48,335 nt of DNA from an uncultured Spirochaetaceae bacterium (lineage in GTDB: Bacteria; Spirochaetota; Spirochaetia; Sphaerochaetales; Sphaerochaetaceae). The stretch is taken from assembly GCA_944389065.1 (NCBI GenBank), contig CALXKZ010000086.1:1-48335 (forward strand), written 5' to 3'. Position numbers and translations under genes: made by a program. The notes beneath the pieces were generated by a model that saw nothing but the letters and a program-made list of their open reading frames with translations, did not search any database and had not been told where the DNA came from. Shown here one piece after another: positions 1-8,006 of this stretch. How positions within the stretch are numbered: position 1 is the first letter of the stretch; the number at the start of each line of letters is the position of its first letter.

Positions 1-40
1 TATTCTCTCTCTTTCCCTTCGCTCAAAGTCCTAAAGAACC

Positions 41-59
41 GCACCCACCTTCCGGGTGC
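41..59 (-). other. Hairpin before a boxA-like motif
   Basis: GCACCC pairs with GGGTGC around a seven-base loop. On the minus strand it lies just downstream of the predicted start site and is followed within a few bases by GTTCTTT. A hairpin (boxB) followed by boxA is the known layout of rrn antitermination leaders; the assignment here is inference. Confidence 0.35.
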
Positions 60-65
60 CATGAC

Positions 66-94
66 AGATTAGCAGGTATATCCCAGCCTGTCAA
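66..94 (-). promoter_or_regulatory. Strong sigma70-type promoter firing leftwards
   Basis: A perfect TTGACA -35 (89-94), a 17-base spacer and TAATCT -10 (66-71), preceded by TGC as an extended -10. Transcription would start near 59 and leave the window. Its target is not visible. Confidence 0.6.
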
Positions 95-244
95 GCGCCT
101 CTCTCCCTTCCGCCTTAAAGGCTTCCAAGCTCTTCAGCACCGAGGCTGTATTCTCCACACTTCACCCTTCCTTGTAAAGTACTTTTTCAAAAAATTTTTG
201 CAAATTTATCCGATTTTGTTTGTTATTCGATGCAGCATAATGTT

Positions 245-1912
245 TTAAGGTTTTCCATTTTTATTCCACTTTCTATTTATCTCCGAAAATTCATCTGCAA
301 GACGCTTTATCGCCCTTCCAAGCCGCTCTGCATTCTTCTCATCAGACAGGTCGGTATTCTCAGCCCTGTTCTTCAATCTGCTGAAGATAGCATCAATTCC
401 GGCCTTTTCCTTTTCAAGTTCTTCAAGACGCGGCATGAAAAGCTTCGCTGAATGACGGCGAAGAGGCATTTCCCCTTCCTCGGGGAATGTATCTCCGAAT
501 ACAAAGCTCTCGCCTAAATCGGGAGCATAGGCCTTTATTCCCAGCCTGGAGGAGATCATCGATGCAAAATATGCAGCTGTTTCCTCCTCTCCATGGACAA
601 CAAAGATACCCTCAGGCTTATGTGAGAATGCGGAAGCCCATTCGATAAGCCCATCTTTATCTGCATGACCGCTTGTCCCTTTCAGGATGGCAATCTCCGC
701 ATTCACTAAAATCTCCTCTCCAAAAAGATGGACAGATTCAGCTCCGTCGACGATTTCGCGCCCAAGGGTTCCCTGTGCCTGATATCCTACGAAAAGAATC
801 GTTGAATCAGAACGCCAGATATTATGCTTCAGATGATGCCGTATGCGACCAGCCTCGCACATTCCTGAGGAGGAAATGACCACAGAGCTCTCCTTCCTCT
901 GATTAAGCTTCTTCGATTCCTCGGCATCGATTACTGCGGTAAGAGAAGGAAAGAGAATAGGATTTATTCCCTTTTCTATAAGAGACTTCGCATCATCATC
1001 AAAATAGTCATCCCTCAGGCATGAAGCAAACACTGCCGTTGCCCTTACAGAGAGCGGACTATCCACGAAGACCGGTATTTCATATGGAAGGATCTTCTTG
1101 TCCATTATTATCCTGAAAAGATAGAGTATCTCCTGCGTCCGGCCTACCGCGAAGGATGGTATGATCAGGTTTCCCCCTCTGCGGAATGTCCTATCTGTAA
1201 TCTCCGCAAGTTCCTCAGCTCTTTTATAGAGAACATCCTTCTCATCACCTTCCGCCTTTTCATGGAGCCTGTCTCCATATGTGGATTCCATTATTGCCCA
1301 GTCGGTGCTGTCAAAGTATTCCGGATTCCGGAGCATCGGCTGCCCGGTGTTTCCTATATCCCCGGAAAAGACAATTGACTTCTCACTTCCATCCTCTGTA
1401 TAGAAGATCTTCACAGACGCAGATCCGAGAAGATGGCCTGCGTCGATCATCATGAATGATATACCATCAGAGAGAAAGGCACGCTGGCAGTATGGCACGC
1501 TCTGGAAAAGTTCCAAAGCTGCGTCAGCATCAGCAGCGGTATATAATGGCTCCACCTTTTCCCTTCCTTCTCTTGCTGAGCGTCTTGATTTCCAGGCTGC
1601 ATCGCTTTCCTGTATATGGGCACTGTCCAAAAGCATTATCGAACAAAGCCTTTTTGTAGCTTCTGTCGCATATATCGGTCCTGAATATCCCTCTTTCGCA
1701 AGAAGAGGAAGCCTGCCAGAGTGATCTATATGGGCATGAGTCAGGATCACTGCATCGATATCACTGGCAGAGAATGGCAGTTCATCCCCCGCCCTTTCCT
1801 CGTCATTGCCCTGCATAAGCCCTAAGTCGACAAGGATCGAAAAGCCATTGTGCTCAAGAAGAAAAGAGGAGCCTGTCACCATCCGTGCGGCTCCTAGGAA
1901 TGTTATTCTCAT
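245..1912 (-). CDS. MBL-fold, beta-CASP ribonuclease (COG1236 type)
   Basis: A predicted metallo-beta-lactamase/beta-CASP RNA-processing nuclease of 555 residues. The metal-binding signature THAHIDHSG lies near residue 60. It is followed by DAGHLLGSAS, FSGDIG, the beta-CASP motif ESTYGDR, PSFAVGRTQE and SSGMCEAGRIRHHL, with the C-terminal histidine motif SGHADKDGL. Enzymes of this family cut or trim RNA in the cytoplasm using two zinc ions; the RNA target cannot be told from sequence. The ATG is preceded by a good ribosome site (AGGAGGG). It is the last gene of the run that begins with the V-ATPase, 41 bases after the IIA gene, so read-through from that operon is likely. The last 60 or so residues are charged and rich in Glu and Lys. 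Confidence 0.88.
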   Translation of the reverse strand: MRITFLGAARMVTGSSFLLEHNGFSILVDLGLMQGNDEERAGDELPFSASDIDAVILTHAHIDHSGRLPLLAKEGYSGPIYATEATKRLCSIMLLDSAHIQESDAAWKSRRSAREGREKVEPLYTAADADAALELFQSVPYCQRAFLSDGISFMMIDAGHLLGSASVKIFYTEDGSEKSIVFSGDIGNTGQPMLRNPEYFDSTDWAIMESTYGDRLHEKAEGDEKDVLYKRAEELAEITDRTFRRGGNLIIPSFAVGRTQEILYLFRIIMDKKILPYEIPVFVDSPLSVRATAVFASCLRDDYFDDDAKSLIEKGINPILFPSLTAVIDAEESKKLNQRKESSVVISSSGMCEAGRIRHHLKHNIWRSDSTILFVGYQAQGTLGREIVDGAESVHLFGEEILVNAEIAILKGTSGHADKDGLIEWASAFSHKPEGIFVVHGEEETAAYFASMISSRLGIKAYAPDLGESFVFGDTFPEEGEMPLRRHSAKLFMPRLEELEKEKAGIDAIFSRLKNRAENTDLSDEKNAERLGRAIKRLADEFSEINRKWNKNGKP

Positions 1913-1953
1913 GAAGCCCTCCTATCAGATTCTACATCATGGAGGGCAGATCA

Positions 1954-2406
1954 TCATTCAAAGAATAGCTGATACACATCATCCTTTGTCTTCGAGGAGA
2001 GAAGCATCCTCACAAAGAGCTGGGATGAAGAGGCTTTCGCAATAGAGGAGAGTATCTGCACATGCTCTGAGGGATTATCCTTAGGGGCAAGCACGAGGAA
2101 AAAGACCTTTGTGCCATTTCCATCTGCAGCTCCGAACGCAACAGGAAGCCTGGAGATGCCTATCACGACAGCGGATCTGTCGAGCCCCTCTATACGGGCA
2201 TGAGGAATGGCTATGCCATTCTCCATTGCTGTCGATCCAAGAGCTTCCCTTTCCTTTACCGAATCGGCAATTGCCTCCTCCTGGCTTGAAGAAAGATTCC
2301 TCTCCTTGGCAAAAAGGGAGACAAGCTCATCTATAACGCCATTGCCATCGGCAGATGAGAGCGGAACTTTAATCAGATTCTTATCAAGCGCTTCAAGCAG
2401 TGTCAT
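1954..2406 (-). CDS. PTS EIIA-type protein (fructose/PtsN family)
   Basis: A 150-residue EIIA domain of the fructose/nitrogen PTS family. The motif GIAIPHAR carries the histidine that is phosphorylated in this family, and the C-terminal part (AFGAADG, FFLVLAPKD, HVQILSSIA) fits the fold. No EIIB or EIIC gene is nearby, so it is more likely a regulatory phospho-switch than a transport subunit. The start was placed at 2406, where MTLLEALD begins as in family members. An in-frame start at 2499 exists, but the extra 31 residues would lie inside the universal stress gene and look unlike the family. The start codon lies one base after the stop codon of the upstream gene, which implies translational coupling to usp and the V-ATPase genes. 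Confidence 0.85.
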   Translation of the reverse strand: MTLLEALDKNLIKVPLSSADGNGVIDELVSLFAKERNLSSSQEEAIADSVKEREALGSTAMENGIAIPHARIEGLDRSAVVIGISRLPVAFGAADGNGTKVFFLVLAPKDNPSEHVQILSSIAKASSSQLFVRMLLSSKTKDDVYQLFFE

Positions 2407-2407
2407 T

Positions 2408-2893
2408 TCATACCTCCCCGAATTCTTCCCAGATATCATCGGACTCACGGACAACAAGAACAGGACAGGGAGATGTGCGCAGCATCCTGTCATTCTCACT
2501 TGTCAGCTCATCGCGCCTAGAGCGTATAACATTCACAGGCCCAAGGGCAAGCAGATCAATGGAATGGGCTTTGATATAATCAATCATCACATGATGCGGC
2601 GAGCCTTCTATGATCTCCGTCTCGATATCAAGATCCTTTGATGACGCAAGCTTCTCTGCATGCCTGACGTGCCTAGAGGCATCCTTGCGCAGATCTGCCT
2701 GGTACTCAGCCTTTTCCTGATCGACAAAAATGTGGGAACGGACAAGATCGCCAAGGGCTTTTGTATTTACTACATAGACAGCATGGAGCTTTGCCCCTGT
2801 GCTTTTTGCGAGAAGGATTGAATACATAAGCGCATTGATCGATCCTTCGCTGCCGTCCAGATATACAAGTATTCTGCTGTATGGTACCTTCAT
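2408..2893 (-). CDS. Universal stress protein (UspA family)
   Basis: A single UspA-type alpha/beta domain of 161 residues. It has the typical start (RILVYLDGSEGS), a middle segment with a large charged helix, the EIIEGSPHHVMIDYI region and the C-terminal SPCPVLVV strand. The usual ATP-binding pattern GxxGx9GS is not kept: after LGPVNV come charged residues (RSRRDEL), so this may be a non-nucleotide-binding member. The start codon overlaps the stop of the ATPase D gene by four bases (ATGA), so the protein is probably made together with the V-ATPase. The target is unknown; the context suggests a role linked to membrane energization. Confidence 0.87.
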   Translation of the reverse strand: MKVPYSRILVYLDGSEGSINALMYSILLAKSTGAKLHAVYVVNTKALGDLVRSHIFVDQEKAEYQADLRKDASRHVRHAEKLASSKDLDIETEIIEGSPHHVMIDYIKAHSIDLLALGPVNVIRSRRDELTSENDRMLRTSPCPVLVVRESDDIWEEFGEV

Positions 2894-3528
2894 TGACCGC
2901 TTCCCTCCTTTACTCTCTCCATTCTATCCTTTACCGCCTTCATCAGAACGAAGTTCTCCCTTTCAGCTTCCTCAATGCGGCCAGTGAGGTACCTGACAGT
3001 CTCCTCCCTGTCCGGAATCACAAGCTTCTCAAGGGAATTGACCTTCCTTATCGTCTTCTTCACCTCCCTTGAAAGACGCATTATCGAGACCTTCAGCTCT
3101 GCCATCTGCCCCATCAGGGAAAGCGCATCGCTGAAACGGCTGACAGAAACCTCTCCGATCATGCTCGTTCCCTCGGGGGAGAAGAACGGGCCCTTTCCTG
3201 AGAACTCGGTCTCCACCTTCGGAAGCGCCACTCCCATTACCTTTCTTGAGGTGAGAGTGATTGAAGACGAGATGCTGATAGCTCCTGCGAGATTGGCGAC
3301 TTTCAGCCTTCCCATATGCATTATAGCATCCTGCAGCGATGCCTCAGCATCCTGCAGTGCCTTCTCAACCCTGTTCTGGTAATCAACAGCCTGATCGACA
3401 AGGGTAAGAAGCTCTGAAACGAGGATTGACCTTTTCTGATCCAATAGATCATATCCCGTTCTCGAGAATGCGAGCTCATTCTTTATCCGCATCAGGTTGC
3501 TTCTCGTAGGTGCTATCTGTGCATTCAT
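2890..3528 (-). CDS. atpD: V-type ATP synthase subunit D
   Basis: The central rotor shaft of an A/V-type ATPase, 212 residues, typical for the family. It begins with the conserved APTRSNLMRIKNEL, continues as a long coiled coil, and ends with a second helix containing RKVNSLEKLVIP, the usual C-terminal landmark. In the complex it sits in the A3B3 head and couples catalysis to rotation of the membrane ring. It starts 4 bases after the B gene and overlaps the universal stress gene by 4 bases. Confidence 0.96.
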   Translation of the reverse strand: MNAQIAPTRSNLMRIKNELAFSRTGYDLLDQKRSILVSELLTLVDQAVDYQNRVEKALQDAEASLQDAIMHMGRLKVANLAGAISISSSITLTSRKVMGVALPKVETEFSGKGPFFSPEGTSMIGEVSVSRFSDALSLMGQMAELKVSIMRLSREVKKTIRKVNSLEKLVIPDREETVRYLTGRIEEAERENFVLMKAVKDRMERVKEGSGQ

Positions 3529-3532
3529 ACCA

Positions 3533-4969
3533 TCAGCCCTTATAGTGCTCGGAGATCTCCTCCTCAGTCAGACGCTGCAGCTCTTCTGAAGGAAGGATCG
3601 AAAGAGCCTCCCATGCCAGATCAAGAGTCTCCTCGATTGACCTGTCCTCATCATAGGCCTGGGAGACAAACTTCTTCTCGAAGAACTCTCCGAACTGCAT
3701 ATAGTGATGATCAAGCTCCGTGAGCTCCTCCTCTCCGATGACAGATGCAAGATTCCTTACATCCTGCACATGGGAATATGAAGCGAAGAGCTGGTTTGAA
3801 AGATGAGGATGATCGGCTCTGGTCATTCCCTCCCCGATGCCATCCTTCATAAGCCTTGAAAGCGACTGAAGCGCATTGATAGGCGGATAGATCCCGCTTC
3901 CATGCATGTTGCGGTCAAATACGATCTGGCCCTCAGTAATATATCCGGTGAGGTCAGGTATAGGATGGCTTATATCATCATTAGGCATTGTAAGTATCGG
4001 AAGCTGTGTAATCGAACCTGTTCTTCCAAGCAGCTTTCCGGATCTCTCATAGATCTCAGCAAGATTCGAATAAAGATACCCCGGATAACCCTTTCTTGAT
4101 GGAATCTCACCGCGTTGTGTGGAAATCTCTCTCAGTGATTCACAGTAGTTCGTCATGTCAGTCATGATGACAAGCACCTGCTTGCCGCAGTCGAATGCAA
4201 GATGCTCCGCAAGCGTGAGCGCAGACTTAGGTGTGATTGTCCTTTCGAGGGAGGGATCATCTGCAAGGGACAGGAACATTGCGACGTTATCAAGAACCCC
4301 GGTCTCCTCAAACGAATCAATGAAGTACTTTGCGACATCGTACTTGACACCCATTGCAGCGAATACAATAGCGAAATCGGACTTTCCTCCGCGGACCTTC
4401 GCCTGACGAACGATCTGGGCAGCCAGCTGGTTATGCTCCATTCCGTTTCCGGAGAAGATAGGAAGCTTCTGCCCCTGGATCAGCGTCATCATGCCATCGA
4501 TTACGGATATGCCTGTCTGGATAAAATCCCTGGGATACTCACGCGCTGTCGGATTCATAGGAGTTCCATTGACATCGCGCTCATCGGACGATGCGGGAAC
4601 GGCAGCGCCATCACGGCTCTTTCCAAGACCATTCATGACACGGCCAAGCATCTTCTCCGATACGCCAAGCGTCAAAGGCTCTCCCAGAAAATGCATCTTC
4701 GTTCCCGGCAAAGACAATCCATCTGTGCCCTCGAAGCACTGGACGCAGACTGCCTCGTCAGATGTATCCAGAACCTGACCGGATCTTATCGAGCCATCAG
4801 GAGCGACAATCTCAACAAGCTCTCCATATCCTACAGGATGGGTATTCCTCATATAGACAAGCGGACCATCGATTCTGGAAGCGCCCCTGTACTCCCTTCC
4901 GGAAAGGAGAGCCTTCCCGCCTTCCCTGAGAAGAGACTCTTTATCATTCATCATACTATCATTCATCAT
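3533..4969 (-). CDS. atpB: V-type ATP synthase subunit B
   Basis: The non-catalytic head subunit of the A/V-type ATPase, 478 residues. Recognizable blocks include the N-terminal barrel ([16 protein letters not shown]), [26 protein letters not shown], the degenerate nucleotide site [11 protein letters not shown], and [24 protein letters not shown]. The ATG at 4969 has a GGGGAG ribosome site and overlaps the end of the A gene by 11 bases. A 13-base direct repeat duplicates the first codons ([10 protein letters not shown]), giving a second possible start 15 bases downstream. The gene lies between A and D, as in most such operons. Confidence 0.96.
   Translation of the reverse strand: MMNDSMMNDKESLLREGGKALLSGREYRGASRIDGPLVYMRNTHPVGYGELVEIVAPDGSIRSGQVLDTSDEAVCVQCFEGTDGLSLPGTKMHFLGEPLTLGVSEKMLGRVMNGLGKSRDGAAVPASSDERDVNGTPMNPTAREYPRDFIQTGISVIDGMMTLIQGQKLPIFSGNGMEHNQLAAQIVRQAKVRGGKSDFAIVFAAMGVKYDVAKYFIDSFEETGVLDNVAMFLSLADDPSLERTITPKSALTLAEHLAFDCGKQVLVIMTDMTNYCESLREISTQRGEIPSRKGYPGYLYSNLAEIYERSGKLLGRTGSITQLPILTMPNDDISHPIPDLTGYITEGQIVFDRNMHGSGIYPPINALQSLSRLMKDGIGEGMTRADHPHLSNQLFASYSHVQDVRNLASVIGEEELTELDHHYMQFGEFFEKKFVSQAYDEDRSIEETLDLAWEALSILPSEELQRLTEEEISEHYKG
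4942..4969 (-). repeat. Tandem 13-base repeat over the atpB start
   Basis: ATGATGAATGATA occurs twice with a period of 15 bases (4957-4969 and 4942-4954). This duplicates the start codons of subunit B in frame. Confidence 0.8.
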
Positions 4970-6740
4970 ACAAGCTCCCCAGCTGCATCATTGATCTCTC
5001 GAGCTTAAGCTCAAGTCTGTCGATATCCTCGGCATTGTCGTTGGAGACCGTGAATCGCATCTTCGCTATATCCTGTACGACCTGAAGCCTTCTGACTTTC
5101 ACAAGAGGAACGCCCTTGGAAATAGCCTCGCTTCCGAGATCATAGTACCGCAGTATTATCGAAAGCATCTTCACCTGCTTCTCGACAGAGCAGTACCGGT
5201 CAATATCATCAAACGCATTCTGCTGGAGGAATGCTGTCTTGAAAAGAGAACAGACTTCAAGGATGAAGTTCTGGGAATCGGGCAGAGCATCGGGGCCCAC
5301 AAGCTTCACTATCTGCTGCAGCCTCACTTCCTTCTGCAGAAGCTCCATGATCCTTCTGCGGTTATCAGCCCATTTATCCTGGCTATGCCCATTCCACCAG
5401 TCACGGACCTCATCGACATACTCAGAGTAGCTGTCAAGCCATGAGATCGCAGGATAATGACGCGCTGAGGCAAGCGATCTATCAAGCCCCCAGAATGCCC
5501 TGACGAATCTCTTGGTATGCTGTGTCACAGGTTCCGAGAAATCTCCGCCAGGAGGGGAAACAGCACCGATGACAGACACCGAGCCATCTGAGCCGTTCAG
5601 GTTCTTCATATGGCCGGCCCTTTCATAGAACTGGGCTATTCTTGTCGGCAGATATGCAGGAAAGCCTTCCTCTGCAGGCATCTCCTCCATACGGCCCGAA
5701 AGCTCTCTGAGAGCCTCTGCCCATCTGGAAGTGCTGTCTGCCATGATAGCCACATTGTATCCCATATCGCGGTAATACTCAGCCATCGTGATTCCTGTAT
5801 AGATCGATGCCTCTCTTGCAGATACAGGCATATTGGATGTATTGGCAATGAGAACCGTGCGCTGCATCAGCGAAAGCCCTGTCCTAGGATCGATCAGGTT
5901 AGGGAACTCCCTGAGAACATCGGTCATCTCATTTCCACGTTCGCCACAGCCGATATATACGATGATATCCGCATCGCACCACTGCGCGATCGAATGCTGG
6001 GTCATTGTCTTACCGGTACCGAAACCGCCTGGAATGGCAACCGTACCGCCTTTAGAAAGCGGGAACAATGTATCGATTACCCTGAGTCCCGTAATGAGAG
6101 GAACCCTGAGGTCGAGATGGTCCTGGACAGGACGGGGGACACGGATCGGCCAGTGCTGGACCATGGTCAGCGGATAGCTTCTCCCGCTTCCATCCTCTAT
6201 CTGGGCAATCGTATCCGTGACCTTGTAATCCCCTTCGGCAGCTATGGATGATACTGTGAGCTCTCCCATGTACTGGGGAGGAATCATTATCCGGTGCTCA
6301 ACACGCTCTGTTTCCTGCACGGTTCCGATTATTGATCCTCTCTGGACTTTGCTTCCAGCTTCTATGGATGGAACGAAATGCCAAAGCTTATCATGGCTGA
6401 CAGCAGGAACTTCGATTCCCTTTCCGATGAAATCACCGGAGACTGTGCGGATTTCCTCCAGCGGTCTCTGGATTCCGTCATAGATATTACCGATAAGCCC
6501 GGGCCCGAGTTCGACAGAAAGGCTCATGCCGGATCCATAGACATTGTCACCAGGTGCAATGCCGGTGGCATCCTCATAGACCTGCACAGTAGCCCTGTCT
6601 CCGTCAAGCTTTACGATCTCACCGACTATACGCATATCCGAGACATGCACAAGCTCCATCATCATGGCATCCGTAATGCCGCTGATGGTCAGGACAGGAC
6701 CGTTTACACGCTTAACCTTACCTACTATTCTCTCTTGCAT
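4959..6740 (-). CDS. atpA: V-type ATP synthase catalytic subunit A
   Basis: The catalytic ATP-binding subunit, 593 residues, full length. The Walker A loop is [10 protein letters not shown]; many relatives have GPFGSGKT there. It is followed by [11 protein letters not shown] with the catalytic glutamate and by the Walker B region [18 protein letters not shown]. The long non-homologous insert before the nucleotide domain, typical of A subunits, is present (about residues 110-190). The start MQERIVGKV lies within the 3' end of the E gene, a 23-base overlap that indicates translational coupling. With B it forms the A3B3 head, which makes or hydrolyses ATP in the cytoplasm. Confidence 0.97.
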   Translation of the reverse strand: MQERIVGKVKRVNGPVLTISGITDAMMMELVHVSDMRIVGEIVKLDGDRATVQVYEDATGIAPGDNVYGSGMSLSVELGPGLIGNIYDGIQRPLEEIRTVSGDFIGKGIEVPAVSHDKLWHFVPSIEAGSKVQRGSIIGTVQETERVEHRIMIPPQYMGELTVSSIAAEGDYKVTDTIAQIEDGSGRSYPLTMVQHWPIRVPRPVQDHLDLRVPLITGLRVIDTLFPLSKGGTVAIPGGFGTGKTMTQHSIAQWCDADIIVYIGCGERGNEMTDVLREFPNLIDPRTGLSLMQRTVLIANTSNMPVSAREASIYTGITMAEYYRDMGYNVAIMADSTSRWAEALRELSGRMEEMPAEEGFPAYLPTRIAQFYERAGHMKNLNGSDGSVSVIGAVSPPGGDFSEPVTQHTKRFVRAFWGLDRSLASARHYPAISWLDSYSEYVDEVRDWWNGHSQDKWADNRRRIMELLQKEVRLQQIVKLVGPDALPDSQNFILEVCSLFKTAFLQQNAFDDIDRYCSVEKQVKMLSIILRYYDLGSEAISKGVPLVKVRRLQVVQDIAKMRFTVSNDNAEDIDRLELKLERSMMQLGSLYDE

Positions 6741-7344
6741 TTTCTTCCTGCACTATTCTCTTGATATCCCTCTGATACCGTCTGATCCTCACCTCAAGCT
6801 GATTGTTGTAGGAAACCTTGCCATCGATGGAAGAAAGCATCACGCCCTCACCGCTTATCCTTACAGGATCAATGGTAAGATGGACCTCTGCCCCTGTAAG
6901 ATCATAGACCTTCTTCTCTGCAGAGCGGAGCATATCCTCGGTAACAGGGGTCTTGATGGAGAAAGCAACCTTCGCTTCCTTCCTGTCAAGGCCGATCGCA
7001 GCCTCCGCAATCCAGTCAACAAGCACATTGCTGAAATCCGGCTCTCCGATCCTGCGCTCAATCCGGCTCCTCACTTCTGCCATGATCTCCTTATAGGAAG
7101 AATCAAGGTTCTTGAGCTCTGATAATCTATCAATATTCCTCTTAGCGCTCTCCTCCCTGAGCCTTATCTGCTCAAGACGGAGCGCATAGGACTTCTCAGC
7201 AGAGCTCTTTTCCTTCTCTGCCCTTTTCTCGCCTTCGCTGATGACAGCAGCAGCATCTTTCTCCGCTTTGCTGACAATCTCCTCGGCCTTCTTTCTGGCA
7301 TCCTCGAGAATACCATGGATCAGAGGGTTCTCTTCACTGGTCAT
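6718..7344 (-). CDS. atpE: V-type ATP synthase subunit E
   Basis: A peripheral stalk subunit of 208 residues. The N-terminal half is a long charged helix (IHGILEDARKKAEEIVSKAE and on), the usual coiled coil that pairs with subunit H/G. The C-terminal globular half contains the repeated strands that contact the A3B3 head. The start overlaps the F gene by 4 bases. The sequence is poorly conserved in the family, so the call rests on the coiled-coil layout, the length and the position just before A. Confidence 0.88.
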   Translation of the reverse strand: MTSEENPLIHGILEDARKKAEEIVSKAEKDAAAVISEGEKRAEKEKSSAEKSYALRLEQIRLREESAKRNIDRLSELKNLDSSYKEIMAEVRSRIERRIGEPDFSNVLVDWIAEAAIGLDRKEAKVAFSIKTPVTEDMLRSAEKKVYDLTGAEVHLTIDPVRISGEGVMLSSIDGKVSYNNQLEVRIRRYQRDIKRIVQEENARENSR

Positions 7345-7640
7345 AGGGACACTCCTATTGCTTCATTTACCAGCTCCCGGAGATCAGGCCCTTTCTCACC
7401 GCCTGGGGAAGGAATCTCCACGACAAGCGGGAATGTCTCAGAGAAAAGGAACCTGTCAACCGTGCTGCGGATAAGACCAGCTGCAGCGGATGTGATTATG
7501 ATGACAGCATGATCCCTGTTCTCCAGGGCCTTATCCCATGCGGCCCTGGCTTCCTCCTCAGTGGAAACGGCGATGCCGTCTACACCGACAAGCGAAAAGC
7601 CAAGCACCGTATCGGAATCACCGATAACAAAATACTCCAT
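7341..7640 (-). CDS. atpF: V-type ATP synthase subunit F
   Basis: A small rotor-associated subunit, 99 residues. The opening FVIGDSDTVLGFSLVGVDG is the family signature. The middle AVIIITSAAAGLIRSTVDRF corresponds to the helix that inserts towards the central shaft, and the end contains VVEIPSPGGEKG. It starts 3 bases after the K gene and overlaps E by 4 bases. Confidence 0.93.
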   Translation of the reverse strand: MEYFVIGDSDTVLGFSLVGVDGIAVSTEEEARAAWDKALENRDHAVIIITSAAAGLIRSTVDRFLFSETFPLVVEIPSPGGEKGPDLRELVNEAIGVSL

Positions 7641-7643
7641 ATC

Positions 7644-7988
7644 TCATGCGTTGCCGAGAATCATCAGGGCTGTAATGAATCCAAAGACGACAAGACCTTC
7701 TGCAAGAGCGATGAAGATAAGGGCATTCGTTGCGATCTCCGGCTTTTCGGAAATAGCACCCATAGCCGCCGATCCTACATTTGATATAGCCATTCCTGCA
7801 CCGATTGCTCCGAATCCGAAAGCAAGAGCTGCGGCAAAGCAGACCCATGCTGTATTGCTGTCTCCATTCTGGACAGCATCAGCTGCTGCTGAAAGAGTCG
7901 GAGTGAAGATGAATGCGGTTGCTGCAAGCAGCACAAGTGTGAACACAAGCGAAAGACCGATCTTTCTCTTGAATGCATATGCGGTCAT
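7644..7988 (-). CDS. atpK: V-type ATP synthase c-ring subunit K (single hairpin)
   Basis: The proteolipid of the membrane rotor, 114 residues. An N-terminal hydrophobic segment (residues 10-30) is followed by a polar stretch. It may be a cleaved leader or an extra helix. Two glycine/alanine-rich helices follow, the second carrying the ion-binding glutamate in IALAEGLVVFG. There is one hairpin with one glutamate, as in F-type and Thermus-type rings, rather than the duplicated four-helix form of many bacterial V-ATPases. The helix-1 glutamine typical of sodium rings is not evident, so proton use is more likely (inference). A good ribosome site (GGAGGG) precedes the ATG. Confidence 0.92.
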   Translation of the reverse strand: MTAYAFKRKIGLSLVFTLVLLAATAFIFTPTLSAAADAVQNGDSNTAWVCFAAALAFGFGAIGAGMAISNVGSAAMGAISEKPEIATNALIFIALAEGLVVFGFITALMILGNA

Positions 7989-8006
7989 AATGTTGACCCT
8001 CCTATA

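Larger units (their letters stand above)
1..244. other. Gene-free left edge with promoter and leader
   Basis: No protein-coding frame is supported here. Read on the minus strand, an AT-rich stretch (about 175-235) is followed by a consensus promoter (66-94), a short hairpin (41-59) and a GTTCTTT motif (positions 32-38) resembling the boxA antitermination signal. The arrangement resembles the leader of a stable-RNA operon lying beyond the left edge. No clear terminator for the ribonuclease gene that ends at 245 was seen. Confidence 0.4.

Noticed and set aside
4202..5008. A 268-codon plus-strand frame across atpB
   Set aside because: Shadow of subunit B on the opposite strand, with no ribosome site or domain.
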